DNA of 64,000 nucleotides. It comes from Aulostomus chinensis. Lineage: Eukaryota > Chordata > Actinopteri > Syngnathiformes > Aulostomidae. Under the pieces are notes generated by a model. It searched no databases, was not told the origin of the DNA, and worked only from the letters and a program-made list of their open reading frames with translations. Position numbers and translations under genes: made by a program. Location: NCBI GenBank assembly GCA_037954235.1, contig JBBMOA010000020.1, positions 11,112,177-11,176,176 on the forward strand, given 5' to 3'. The number at the start of each line of letters is the position of its first letter. The stretch's first letter is position 1. Shown piece after piece: positions 13,036 to 24,913 of the stretch.

Positions 13036-14154
13036 AAAAGCTTGAAAGTTTTATTTTTTTTACATGATACACAAATTATACACCATAAAAAAAAATCAAG
13101 TGGCATTTAAGCAGTGCAGGTTGTAAAAAAACAAAAACAAAAACAACAACAATCATAACAATCACCAGGACTTTCATCGGAAATCCCACACAGTGGAAAG
13201 CATTTAAACATCCAAGTCCTCAGAAGAAGCGTCATCGTGCTTTTTTCTTTCCGTCTCCCGCTCCATCCTTTCTTTTGCAACAAATACGACATGACAGATC
13301 GTTGCAAACTTCCTGTTTCCCCGGCTCGTTTCACACAAATGAAATCAACTTTCTGGTGACAATGTCCTGTAAATGATGAGATATCTTTTCAGTGATGAAT
13401 TATAATCATCTGAAAATGAACACATCATCAGTGATATTGCATTACAAATCCTCCCCGTGATATGTGTTTTTTTTTATATGTACATATTCATTATTATGTC
13501 TCCGTATTAACATTACTTGCACTTTGACAGAAGAGGTGTATTTTTTTGAACATTTCCATTTGTTTATCCGAGTATTCGATCATAAATTTTAGTTTGGATT
13601 TTTTGCCGGAATTTAATTGTCTTTGTTTGGTATTTGATGGTGGTTACTTTGTTAGATAAGTTTATCTATATATTGTATAGTGCAACAAATTGAGGGATGG
13701 ACAGTGAAACTCTGGGCTGGTATCAACACTGATGTTTAAAATAATTTGATACCTGATGCCCATACTGATGAATTTATTTGATGATCTTTATTCCCACTTT
13801 TGTGCCAAGCAAACAAATACAAATCTCTGTTAAAAAGAGAATTAAAAAAAAAAAGTCTTTCAGTCCTTTATCACTCAGTTCATTTTTAAAATGGTTTTGG
13901 TACCGATGCGTCCCTGCAAAGAATCCCACGAGATATCGCGATAACGATCTCTATTTCTCTCCTTTACGACTTTAATCCCCCAATGACAGCATGCGAGTTT
14001 AATTAGTGATTGATTTAATATCTTCTCAGCATTCGATTAATAAAATGCAGTTGTTAGACTCAGGAAATTCCTCCTCCCATTTTATTCCCCCCCTTTTTTT
14101 TACTCTTGCAATGCTGCTGTGTCCTTCACAGGGAGGAGTGAATAATCTGTAAAT
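13036..14154 (-). other. grem1: grem1 3' UTR (inferred)
   Basis: The stretch is AT-rich and non-coding, downstream of the grem1 stop on the - strand. Reverse-strand AATAAA hexamers (TTTATT on +) lie at 13050-13055 and near 14079. If the distal one is used the 3' UTR is about 1.1 kb and ends some 40 bp from the fmn1 signal. Confidence 0.5.
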
Positions 14155-14694
14155 TTAATCCCTCTCTATGGTTGCGCAGCGGCACTGCTTGACGCGCTGG
14201 ACGCGTTTCTTTCTGGTGTTGGGGCTTTTTCCTGGGCAGAAGAGGGTGTAGGTGACGGTGCTGAAAGTTTTGGGTTTACAGGCGGAGCAGGACTGAAATG
14301 CGTTACCGTCCTGATAAACATGCCGCGGGATGTAGAAGGAGTTGCACTGGCCGTAGCAGAAGCGGTTGACGATGGTGCGACTCAGGCAGCCCTCTTCGTG
14401 GATGGTCTGCTTCAGCGGCTGCGTCTTGCACCAGTCCAGACGCAGGTACCGCCGCTCCGTGACGTGCAGCGCCTCCTGACTGGACTCCAGCACCTCGTCG
14501 GTTGTTGTCACCGAAGCCGTCCCGCGGGAAATAAATCCACTAATGGGGGGCTGTTGGCACCTCTCGGATTCATTCGGGTTGGATTTGTTTGGGTGAGGGA
14601 AGGCGCCCTGAAATGTGGCGGCGTCTGTCCTCCTCGGGGGGCTGAGCAGCAGCGCCAGAAGGGTCAAAGAGGTCAGCAGAGACGGTGTACGCAT
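14155..14694 (-). CDS. grem1: gremlin-1, secreted BMP antagonist
   Basis: One uninterrupted coding exon encodes 179 residues. A hydrophobic signal peptide occupies about residues 1-25, then a short low-conservation linker with sequons NKS and NES, then the conserved block EVLESSQEALHVTERRYLRL, and a DAN-type cystine knot from C89 to C173. The knot carries nine cysteines (C89, 103, 113, 117, 136, 139, 153, 171, 173). The motifs TQPLKQTIHEEGC, FCYGQCNSFYIPRH and KKRVQRVKQCRC are gremlin signatures; the basic C-terminal stretch fits heparan-sulphate binding. Gremlin-1 binds BMP2/4/7 dimers outside the cell and blocks receptor access, and is needed in limb or fin and kidney patterning. A splice acceptor lies just upstream of the ATG (exon begins at 14702), as expected when the first exon is non-coding. 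It converges with fmn1, as in human. Confidence 0.96.
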   Translation of the reverse strand: MRTPSLLTSLTLLALLLSPPRRTDAATFQGAFPHPNKSNPNESERCQQPPISGFISRGTASVTTTDEVLESSQEALHVTERRYLRLDWCKTQPLKQTIHEEGCLSRTIVNRFCYGQCNSFYIPRHVYQDGNAFQSCSACKPKTFSTVTYTLFCPGKSPNTRKKRVQRVKQCRCATIERD

Positions 14695-14809
14695 CCTTGA
14701 AGCTGAAGCAAAACAATGGAAGGTATTTTACGTCCAGCTTTAACACAAAGCTTTTACGCACAGCGTTTACGCGCATTGTATTTGGAGAATCAAACAAATC
14801 GTAAGTTAC

Positions 14810-14900
14810 CTTTTGTTGATCCTCATATGAACATTTAGTCCAGGATGTTTCAAGGAGTGTTCTCTCCTCTTTAGTGGCTCTTATGAATTACTGACTGAGG
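14810..14900 (-). other. grem1: grem1 5' non-coding exon (inferred)
   Basis: A good donor on the - strand (CAAAAG|gtaact, last exonic base at 14810) lies about 107 bp upstream of the acceptor at 14703-14705. This matches the known gremlin layout of a non-coding first exon and a single coding exon. The upper border near 14900 is a guess. Confidence 0.5.
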
Positions 14901-14976
14901 GTTTTGAAGTTTCACAACTTGAGCAGGACACGCCCCCCAAGATCTTGATCCGCACTTTATCTGTTTGAGAGGAGAA

Positions 14977-15014
14977 GGAGGAGGAGGAGGAGGAGGAGGA
15001 GGAGGAGGAGGAGA
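14977..15014. repeat. (GGA)n microsatellite
   Basis: Twelve or more GGA units in a row just upstream of grem1. Confidence 0.95.
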
Positions 15015-15039
15015 GGGAGCGAAAAAAAACCTCCACACT

Positions 15040-16101
15040 TTGTCAATGCAGATTCATCTTTATTTGACTTTAAAGAGTAAAAACCAAACCGACCGCAGCA
15101 GTGAAGTCAAGTGATGTGAAGAAGCTCTCTGTGTCTCACACGTGGTTTAGATATCATTAAAAAAAAACAACTTCTACTTTTACACAACAAACTAAGCTAC
15201 TGTTTGTTTTTGCTTCGAGACACAGAGGTGACAAACAGGTCATATCAAGACATAGAAAAATGAAACCTCATACAGCGAGTAGTTCAATCCCTGTACAGAG
15301 ATTTATAAGTCAGATTCAAAACATTTCCCCAGATAAAGCTCTATAAACTTCTCGCCATACGACTGTTGCAGATATTTTTAGTTCCTAACGCCTCATATTT
15401 ATCCATAAATAAAATAACAGCAGTAAAGAACGTGGATTAGACTGTTAAATGGACCGGTAACGATTTTCAGACACCTGCAGGATGTCTTCCGTGATTTATG
15501 ACTGAATAAATCTTTTTTTTTTTTCTTGAGATTTTAATTGGAGTTGACATGCGATGAAAACTGAGGTACAGGCCGATGAAAGATAATGACAAGTTTAGAT
15601 TAAATAATCTAATCCATAAAAATACAGGAAAGTGAGCAGCCACGATCAGGGTTGACTCCCATCTGAAAGGATGACAAGGGAGTCTTCTGGTCACATGATA
15701 TATGGCTCATGATGGGGACCTGATCCGTCACCATGACAACTAACTACATGCTGTACTGTCAAATTTAAAATGAAAGTTCTGCTGTTAATATGATTTTGCC
15801 AACCTGTTTCTAAGCTCCCTAAAGTTTTGTATCTATGGATCATTTACGATGACTGACAACCTCTTATTGTTGCAAACTTGCCAAAACCGCGTCCAGTATC
15901 TACGAAACATCACCACATGAAATAAACATTAGTCTGAAGTCGCTTTATAGTTGATAATCGTCGCCAACTAGTGATCAAGTTCTGGCCCAATGAACAAGAA
16001 GAGAGATGGATTGTTAGCGTAGGGGATATCACCTGCTAATGTTAAACTGCAGGGTGTTTCTGTTCTACTTCATTATTTTACAGCGAGCAGGTTCAGGTGT
16101 T
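15040..16101 (-). other. scg5: scg5 3' UTR / scg5-grem1 spacer
   Basis: No coding sequence was seen. A reverse-strand AATAAA (TTTATT on +) occurs near 15059, about 1 kb past the scg5 stop and just before the GGA run that precedes grem1. The two - strand genes are therefore probably separated by only a few hundred bases. Confidence 0.45.
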
Positions 16102-18851
16102 TTAATTTGTGGATTTGGGGGTAGTGGAGTCTGCCGCTGCCTCTTCTTCTTCCTCAGAGAAGCGGGGAACAGATTTCTTAGCAACCACGTTGTCCAACCT
16201 CTGGCCCATCAGATACGGGTTGACGCTCTGCAGAAAAAAGAAATTAAGAACAAATAAAGTGCTTGATCAGATCTTAAAATCCGATTCAAATGTGGCAAAG
16301 CAAGTGAAGTTTTATCAATAAAGAGTGAAGCGGTTTGTGTGTTTCCTCAAGGGGGTAAATGTCAGCGCCAAGGATGTGGTTTCACATTAATCCTACAAAG
16401 ACGCCAAGAAACAACGTACTCTCTTTCTTCTTTTTGGTCCTCCCTTCAGTTTTTGGTACAAAAGCTCCTTGTTCTGAAAGGAAAAGCAGAAAAAAAAATA
16501 CAGATTCATATAAGAAAATGTTGCTGTTCCCTGTTATTCTGACTAACTGTCAACAAATTGACAATTGAGTGTCTTTTCAGGGAACATGAACACTTCAAAC
16601 ACCACAACTACTTACGGGACAGATGATGAATAAAGCGTATTTTGGTTTTTTGAATATATTTCAGCACGCCATTTTCAGACACCAGATAATAAAATTAAAC
16701 TAAGATCATGTATCATATTATATGCATTACGACTGATTATTGTATATTCATGTCAAACAGGTCATGGATACTGTTTTTTTTTTTTTAATCTGCCTTGTTG
16801 CTGAAGGGTTTGATTTTAAACTTTTAAGAAAATTAGGGAGTTTTATCAAATGCTGTTTTTCACATTCGACATCCTTCAGTTGTCTGTTCAGGTTTGGTAT
16901 TTGACTCAAACTAGTAACTAACTAACTAGTAAAAACCTTTGAAAAAAGCCAGGATATGATTACTGGTGAAAAAACATTTTTCACAACATGTTGCCCCCTT
17001 CTTTTTAGTCAGTCAATAATCCTGAGCATGAGCCTGGTCCAGATGCTCAAATCTACAAATGTCCAGCTTTTCTGTTTTGTTTTGAATCATCACACTCAAT
17101 CATTATTTGTTTCCTTGGACTCTCGGAATTCGCAGCTATTTCTTTTTTTAATTTACGAATTTCGAAGGCGGGCTACGTACAATGATGAATCCGAAAACAA
17201 GACCTATCTCCAGCTGCTGTGTGACCGTGAACTCACCCACTTGGCCAGGGCGGGGTAGTCGTGCTCCGGGTCAAATAGGTGTTGGTGTTTCTGGAACTCT
17301 CTGCTAAACTCAGCGGTGTCTGGAGCCTTTTCCAAACATCCGTCTGCTGCTGCAAGCACACAAATCATTTATTCAAACGGTCTAACCTAGAAAACAAATA
17401 TACGTTTAATGAATATGTGATAGCATTAAAAAAAAAAGTGTTTTTCTATACAAATGTGTCCAAAAAAAACATGCTTAAGATGAGGGTTTCTACCCGTCTT
17501 CCCCAGAGGGCAGGGGTTCGGAGGGTCTGGGTAGCCGTGGTCTTCACTGAAGTCTTTGGGAACATTGTCACCCGCCAGCTCGGCCACAATGTTTGGGATG
17601 TTCCCGTAAGGGCCGAGATGCTGCAGCCCCTCGTGAGCACCACCTTGTGGAGGAAAATAAATATTACAATCCCCATGAAAACATGCAGCACGAGAAGGGA
17701 GGGAAAACTTGATGAGATTATCGCAAATGTTTCCGTTCCAAGAGAACGATGCCGGATGGGAGTTTTTTTTTTTGCACAAACTTGTTGGACAGCGCTCTTT
17801 GTCATCATCATCATCATCATTATCATCATCATCATCGTCGTCGTCGTCGTCGTCGCCGCCATCAAAACACAAATTGAGCAAAAAATTATGCTCTTCTCTC
17901 CAGTTTCTGAAACTTGTGCAAAATTGCAATGAAGCTGTTGTGGCTGCCCGTCAATTTACAAGACACCTACATTTAGTTTTTCCTTTAATTTGTCAAACAT
18001 CTATTAATAAGAATACAATTTGTTTATGGGACATTTTAAATAGATCCACACGAACCCCGTAATGAGACAGCAGCACCTCTTTACGTTCAGATATCATCAC
18101 CTTCTTCAAATAATTGCCTAAGTCTGTTTTAGACAATTGCTTTTGGCCTAAATCAACTCCTTATAATGTGTTGTCTCCTGGTTGTTGTTGGTTTTTTTTA
18201 AAATTTTCTCTGAAAAACTTGAAAAATGATTCAGGCGATTATTTTAAGACGGCGACGATATGATGACATCATCAATACTGATGTGGTTCTTAACGAATAA
18301 AATAAGAGATCTGACGCATTTAGGCGTAGAGGAACATGCAAGCTGTTTACATATAAAAAAAAGACATCAAAATAGACGTAGAGACCCAGAAAAGAACACG
18401 TGTACTAAAAATGATCATCTGAATGGATCACCTCTGATCTTTAGGGTTAATCAAGAAAATAAACGATGAAGAGAGTCGCAGCAAACGTTCAGAGGAAAGA
18501 AAAGTACCAATATTCTGGTTTCAACGAACACTTTCTTCCATCAATATCCATTTATCGCCGCACATGGATTATTCTCCTCTTCCTCCCATTTAGGCTTCGT
18601 CTCCTGTTATTTAAGAAAACAAAGACATCCAACATACCCTGAATACTCTGCGGCCCAACGATGTTGGTGGCCTGGTGCGCAGGATACTCCACCCTCGGTC
18701 GAGCGATGCCCAGCTGCTCCATGACGCCGTGAAGGAGCCGCTGGATGTCGGCTTCAGACACTTGGCTCGCCCCGGGGGGGCTGCGGGCTGGAGCCCCGCC
18801 GAGCTGCAGGCACAGGAGGAGTCCGAGCACCGCTGAGCCCGTTCCTGTCAT
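16102..18851 (-). CDS. scg5: secretogranin-5 / neuroendocrine protein 7B2
   Basis: Five coding exons on the - strand join in phase: 18851-18638, 17643-17494, 17349-17237, 16473-16420 and 16227-16102 (TAA), giving 218 residues (human 212). The protein opens with a signal peptide (MTGTGSAVLGLLLCLQLGGA), then the invariant block VSEADIQRLLHGVMEQLGIA and RPRVEYPAHQATN, the proline-rich GYPDPPNPCP motif, and HQHLFDPEHDYPAL. A basic cleavage site KRRKR (173-177) is followed by the C-terminal peptide SVNPYLMGQRLDNVVAKKS, which in known 7B2 proteins inhibits prohormone convertase 2. 7B2 binds pro-PC2 in the ER, helps it mature along the secretory pathway and delays its activity. The tail is acidic (EEEEE). 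The chosen ATG is preceded directly by an acceptor-like tract (tttccacctccag), so a 5' UTR intron is likely; an in-frame ATG at 18923 is the alternative start. Confidence 0.95.
17806..17861. repeat. (ATC)n/(GTC)n trinucleotide repeat in scg5 intron 1
   Basis: About 11 ATC/ATT units run into seven GTC units and then GCC units. Trinucleotide periodicity leaves several frames open on both strands here (poly-Ile/Val, poly-Asp, poly-Met/Thr). None is a gene. The scg5 second exon lies within 170 bp. Confidence 0.9.
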
Positions 18852-20359
18852 CTGGAGGTGGAAAATCCACATTTTAGAGAAGGACATGACATGCAGACAC
18901 AGCTGCGTGCTCCGGTAGACCATCTAGATAGATCCACCTGCTCATTAGAGAATTTAGGTGAATATCAAGCTATTGTAGCCTCGTCCACGGTGCGCCACTC
19001 TATGTAAACAGAGCCATTAAGGCCTGTAAATACCTGGTCGTTACGGTGTGCGTGAGGGAACAGCAAGTCCATCATTTTCTTTGGTAGATTAACAACAATC
19101 ATCCAAACAACCCAACCCTATTTATATTCGTACTTAAATCAGACAATCTAGGTATTTTTGTTACCTTGTCGTGCTGATGAAAGGACCTGCCTGCCGAGCG
19201 AGACCTTTGTCAAACTAGTCAGAATGAAATCGTACATTTCCGGCCTTCAAAATAAAAAAATAACTCACTTTTTGAGAAAAAAAACCTGTCCCGCTTAATG
19301 TTCCCACATTCAGTTAGGTCCCGATCCAGCCCATTCGAGGATAGATACGGAACGACGGTAAATCTCTACAAGTGGCCTAAATAGACACCTACTTTATTTT
19401 GAAATGAGATTTCCGGTGGCATCATAATTTTCTGTTACGCAACCCGAGGAGGCGAATGCGATTCGCCTCACTTCACAGTTCAGACTCTGTTGCTAAGAGA
19501 CCACGAATCCTGTCCACTGATTGGCTGTTGATTATTAGCTCATCAGCTGGCAAGAGGAACGAATCGTCTGAAACGGTCTTTTGTTTGAATGATGAAGATA
19601 CACCTCTTTTTATCCGAGCAACATCAGACATCAAACCAGAGATTTAGTCCATCATCTCGACTAATTCTGAGAGATTTATTGACATATCAGAGGTCACTAA
19701 GGGATGCTGGAGAAACTTTTATACTTTTCCTTAATGGAGTTTGTTTCCATCCAAAATGAAGCTGTTGAAAAATTAACTGCTGCATCTCGGTTCTTTATAT
19801 TCACGACCTTTTAAAATTGAAAGACAAATTTCTTATAAAGGAAAAACATCCTCTTCAAGTGCTTCTTTGCATGCAGATAAAAGAACCAATGGAGAATATT
19901 TATTCACTTGACCTAAAGTACGCAAAACAATATCCATACAAGAGTATACATTAAAATGGAGAACTTTTAAAATATAAATTATCTGATCTGAGACAATATG
20001 ACGTAATATGAACTGATGATGACGACCATTAAAAAACATCAGAGAGAAGAACATCTACTCAAAGGTGCCAACTGCTGCTTCTCAACCCTGGTGAGCACCG
20101 GAGATCCTTGTCCTCTGGCCATCCTGGGGAAATAACCAAGACGCAGGTCTCTGCAAGCAACGCCATCAGGAATTCATGCACAAACAAGGAATTTGCATTG
20201 AAAAATGTGAATATACAAACTGTGAAAATGGTGCGTACTGTTCATGAGTGTGTGTGTGTGTGTGTGGGGGGGGGCAGGTTCCACAAATAGAACCAATCAG
20301 GCAAAAAGAAATTAATACAGAATTAAGGAAGTCTGAGCTTTGAAAGAGCAGCCGGCTCA
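18852..20359. other. scg5-arhgap11 intergenic region
   Basis: No coding sequence was recognised. It should include the scg5 promoter and 5' UTR and the 3' UTR of the arhgap11-like gene; a GT run followed by poly-G (about 20248-20274) lies just 3' of the arhgap11-like stop. No TATA or CpG-rich block stands out. Confidence 0.5.
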
Positions 20360-22484
20360 TCAAGTTAGCAGGCACCTTTTCGCCCTCCCGTGTGGCGTCT
20401 TGTGTTCCTCTTCGCCACAAAGATTTGAACCACCCAAGATGGCTGCTGCTGATCCGGGATCTTGTTCTGTAAAATATGAGTTTCATACCAAAACAGAAAT
20501 TCACCACAGCAACTGTGATTCTATACATTGTATCTATACCTTCACAAGTCATACAGGTTCTAAAAAACTGAACACTGGGGAACGTCTCCAGGCCGAGGCT
20601 TCTCCTGAGGGTTGGTTTCTCTCCTGAGACTGACTCCCGGCTCGTCTCAGCGGCTGGTTGTCTGACCTTTGACCTCCCTTGCATCCAGGGCACGGTCTTT
20701 CGCGTCACTTTATGCATTTGAGGAAAATAAGATGAAAAGAGCGCTCGAGGCGGGAAACAAATCTGTGCGTGTCAGTTTTTACCTTTAAAACTGTGTCTCT
20801 TCCTCTGTCCTCTCTTTGAGTGTGTATCCCTCACAAGATGGAAGCTCGTCAGAAATTCCATACTGTCCATCACAACTTTGGGAATCACGCCTGCGGATCA
20901 CACATAACAGGTGTTCAAGCAATAAAAAAAATAAATAAATTTTAAAATCTATTATTCAAGCACAGCATCCCATTAAGGTTTTTTACCAAATAAGTGAGGA
21001 TTCTCAATGAAGGTGCGCAGGACAAGCACTCGGAGTTCAAGACGCCCCTCAGACATCTCTGCCTTGTTCGGAGGCGGAAGAAGACAAGGAGCGAAGACTG
21101 TGGCCAGATTGGAGCTGGTCATCAAGTTTTCATCACACCTGACAGGAGTTCAGAGAGAAGATAAGAACAGAGGGCGCTTTACTGTTTTTCTTGAGTAGTT
21201 TTATAATCTCAGCTAAAGAGCATCAGGTCATTTAGCTCCTAAAAGAGGAGGGGCTAAACCTGCTTGCCGCTGATTAGAAATGGCTGCAGATTTTAAGTCG
21301 CCATTTCATCTTCTTACCATCAGTATAAATGCCATTGTGAGGTCTTTTTAAGTCTTTTCTCATTGGTTTTATTATCTTATTTGTTTTTCACTTTTATTTT
21401 ACATTACTTTCAGCTGCATTTTATAAGATGAAGGCGCTATGCAATTGTTTTTATTATCCTTATTTTTGTAACCATTGTTATATTATTCTCGATCCATTTT
21501 TATTCGCATTACTGTCAAGAACAGATAAAAAAAAAAAAAAGAGCTTAACAGTCAATAATGTTACCATTCAAAATTTCCAGTCGGTAAAAAGACATGACTG
21601 TTTATAAATAATATAAAACATTTTTAAAAGTTTTAAAGTCTTTAAAAAAAAAAGTCTTGTATTTCAACAGACAGTGAAATGTTTTCATTATGGAACACTG
21701 ATCAATAAAATAATTCTGATAGACGCTGTGGTGAAGATGACTTCTCTCATTCCAGAATGAGGGCTGAAATGTCTCGTGTCCTCAGTAGTGTCTCTAACCT
21801 TTGGGACACCTTGAACAGGAAGTCAAACAGGTAATGCAGACAGGAGGAGTTTCTGGCGGGAAGCAAACAGGACAGCAGCTGGAGGGCGGAGGTCCTGTCC
21901 TCCGGGGTGGGGAGCACCTGGGCCTTCAGCAGAGCTGCATGGAGCTCTGGGGGGAACAAGGGTTCTGGCAACTCCCTGGAAAACTGCTTGATGAGAGTAG
22001 CCACGTCGTAGGAGAGGGCTGTGGAAAGACAGCTTTCGCCACGGTTCAACTTGGCCTGAAACCAGATGGAATAGTAAGCGTAGTATCACAGCAAACCACC
22101 AGATGGTGCTATTGCTGAAACCTAACAATCTTACCCTAAGGGTCTTGATGCGAGGAAGAGAGCCTGGTTTCCTGAACAGGCCCACAGTCCCAGCACGCTC
22201 CAGAAGAAACGAACAAGCATCCACCAGAAAGCTGAGACACGTTCGCACCAGCTGTCAAAGACAATCTCATACATTTTCTTCACATAATCCAGCTGTTCTC
22301 ACACTCACCAGGGTACAAGGCCAAACTCAGGAAGGTAGCACCTCCGCATGTTCTCCAGAGGAACACCAAAAATCTTTGTACCACTGACAAAGAGTCTCTC
22401 CTTTTTCTTCTCCAAACTCTTCACGGTAATCCCATAAATGACGAGGAGGTGAAACTGAATCACATTACTGTCTGTGACCTTCAT
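20360..22484 (-). CDS. arhgap11a: Rho GTPase-activating protein 11-like, short form
   Basis: Seven - strand exons join in phase: 22484-22309, 22231-22135, 22055-21799, 21138-20987, 20890-20783, 20707-20540 and 20466-20360 (TGA), for 354 residues. The N-terminus (residues 13-24 HLLVIYGITVKS, 37-43 KIFGVPL) and RhoGAP domain follow ARHGAP11A: FLVDACSFL, GLFRKPGS with the arginine finger at R79, the ALSYDVATLIKQFSRELPEP segment, and SSNLATVFAP. RhoGAPs speed GTP hydrolysis by Rho-family GTPases; ARHGAP11A acts on RhoA in cytokinesis. The match ends soon after the GAP domain, whereas ARHGAP11A is about 1,000 residues. The conserved Asn of the FxPNLL motif is Cys here (C195). Position next to scg5 matches human. 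Exons 5-7 are less conserved and rest on splice signals, phase and an open frame; an alternative longer 3' end cannot be ruled out. Confidence 0.82.
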
Positions 22485-23036
22485 GATTTGAACCGATAAG
22501 AAACTTTAAAAACAAACACGTTCCTCCGCCTCAGACACCATAATGTCTACTGCTGGTTTGGTAAAATCACCAGCGTGTCAAAGAGGCGGGGCTTATTATG
22601 TTCATTCCTATCACCTGTGGCAGGTGACAGAGTTGTGTTCAGGTTACATCGACAAAATAACAAGCCCTCAAACTGAAAACACCTAATGTAGTAAAAATCC
22701 GATTTAATTTGCTAAAACAAAAAAAGATGTGATGATGTAATCTGACAAAATAAGTCATCCCGCCACAGGAAACCTCAACAGTGAAATATTTGAGCATGAA
22801 TCTAAAAACCTATCGTTTTCTCTGTGCTTACGCTTACATTGATTTGAATGAAGTGTTTCCTGAAAACGGAGACTGCAAAGTATAAACTCAGCATCCATTG
22901 TGGTAGGAAGGCATCTTGCAGCATGTTTCACTTTCTTCTTAGTGCTTATTCAAAGTATTGTTGGGTTAGTCCTCGTAATCCCGTGTCATTTCATCTTGCA
23001 CTGGATAAAGAATTGTTAAGTTTTAGTTTTGAAAGT

Positions 23037-23392
23037 CCATCGTCATCTTCCGCTTATTCCTACAGCCCCTGGGGGGGCTGGAGTCTATCCCAGCGTCAAC
23101 GGGCAAGAGGCAGGGTACACCCTGGACAGGTCGCCAGTCCATCGCAGGGCCAACATACAGAGATGAACAACCATTCACACTCACAGTCACACCTACGGTC
23201 AATTTAGAGTATCAATCAGCCTCGTTCCCAAATTGCATGTCTTTGGATGGTGGAAAGAAGCCGGAGTACCAGAGAGAACCCACACAGACACGGGGAGAAC
23301 ATGGAGATCCCACGCCCAAGCCAGGACTCGAACCCACAACCTTCTTGCTGTGAGGCCACAGTGCCGACCACTGCACCACCGTGCAGCCTAGC
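23037..23392 (-). mobile_element. tRNA-headed SINE copy
   Basis: Same family as the copy at 10915. It is flanked by a short direct repeat TTTGAAAGT (23028-23036 and 23393-23401). On the - strand it begins GGCTGCACGGTGGTGCAGTG and carries GGTTGTGGGTTCGAG (B-box-like), with the LINE-like tail at the + strand start. Confidence 0.85.
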
Positions 23393-24072
23393 TTTGAAAG
23401 TAAAACATTTTATTTGGCATTTTTAAACCATGTTTGATTTCTGTCATTTTTACAAAAAAGATGCAATCTTGATTCTGCTATTTTATATCACCGCTAACAG
23501 GAATAACCAGCCCCACCTGAGAAAAACAAAAACAACAACAACAAAAAAACGCTTTTGATGGGTTTTTGTACCTTTTGAACCAACAAAATTGAAAAAACAA
23601 AAAAAGATATTCTTGAATCATTTTATTCTTGCACACATATAAGTACAACGCAATAAAAAAGGGAGGTCTGGCCCATGAGAAACAAACATTTGGACCGCAC
23701 CAAACCTTTAACAGTAACTCACACCATAGATGTGGAATGAAGTGAGATAAAGCAGCGCTTCTTTATTTCGCCTTTATCCCAAACGGTTCACCTGACCAGC
23801 ACGTTGCACAGCCCCGGCAGTGACTGTATCTGAATTATTAGCAATCAAAAATAACGCAGCCTTTACAAAGTCAAAGGAAAAATATCACTTAAACAGAGGC
23901 ATCAGAGCATTTCAGGTTTTTTTTTTTTAATCTGCTAACCCAAGATGCTGTTGAAATCATATGACATGAATTGGCAGTTCTTTCAGACAAATGGCTCGCC
24001 TGTGAGCGCAGTGTGTTACTGTTGGGGCTCCAATGATTGCAGGACAACAAACGCGCTGGATACGCATATGTG

Positions 24073-24913
24073 CAGTGTTGGGCACGTTACTTTGAAAAAG
24101 TAATTAATTATAGTTACTAGTTACTTCTCCCAAAAAGTAACTGAGTTACTCCACTATGAAAGGAACTAGTTACCTGGGAAAGTAACTATCGCGTTACTCT
24201 TTTTTTCTTTTAAGTTTAAAAATGTCAAAGAATTTGTTTTGTTTTTTTCTTTATTTCAGAAAAATCCAGCTGTGGCTGCTTGGACGGCGCGGCTCCGTGT
24301 CCTTCTCTGTTAGCCGAGCTCACCTTAACAGCACCTGCTTGCTACCACCATTAGCGGCGTCAACGGTGTTTCTGGCCGCTAGTTTAGTAGAAGCGCGGGC
24401 CGTCCAGAGGCGCTTCACTAAATTGGAGTTCCTTATATTGGACGTTGACGGCCTCGCTGCTCTGCTCTGGGACGACATAACGTCCACTCAACGTCTACAT
24501 TTTTACCTTTAACCTCCATGAAGTTAAAGTACTGCCTATACTTCCATCTTGAAAACGCCATCTTTCCCCGCGACTCCGGACGCGCCAACTCTAGTAGTTT
24601 ATGCGTGTGTGCTGTTACGTGATGGGTTTGTGTGTAAACACCCGCCCACCTGATGTCTCTAATTGGCTCAACATGAAGTCTTACTCTCTCTTAGCCAATC
24701 ATCGTTACTTAGGCGGTTCTCTCACCCCTCCTCTCATCTGTGTGAGCCTATGACAGCTTCAATGAGTCGCTTCAGTAATGCATAGTCATGGCGTATTGGT
24801 AACGGTAAAGGCGTTGTAACGATGGAGAAAGTAATTAGTTAGATTACCCGTCACTGACAAAAGTAATGCTGTTAGTAACAGCGTTTATTTTAACGCCGTT
24901 ATTCCCATCACTG
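24073..24913. mobile_element. non-autonomous hAT element, 841 bp, with 8-bp TSD
   Basis: The ends are CAGTGTTGGG... and ...CCCATCACTG (imperfect terminal inverted repeats), bounded by a perfect 8-bp duplication CATATGTG at 24065-24072 and 24914-24921. Subterminal sequence is rich in AGTAACT/AGTTACT motifs on both sides, probably transposase-binding repeats. An 8-bp duplication and CAGTG termini are hallmarks of the hAT superfamily. No transposase frame is present. Confidence 0.88.

Noticed and set aside
14320..14700. 126-codon + frame
   Set aside because: It is the mirror of the grem1 coding exon; the - strand frame has the signal peptide and cystine knot.
17279..17932. 217-codon + frame and overlapping long - frames
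   Set aside because: They exist because of the trinucleotide repeat and the opposite strand of scg5 exon 2; the scg5 splice structure explains the conserved part.
20166..20717. Single 183-codon - frame
   Set aside because: It reads through an intron of the arhgap11-like gene; splicing at 20540/20466 gives a consistent phase and earlier stop.
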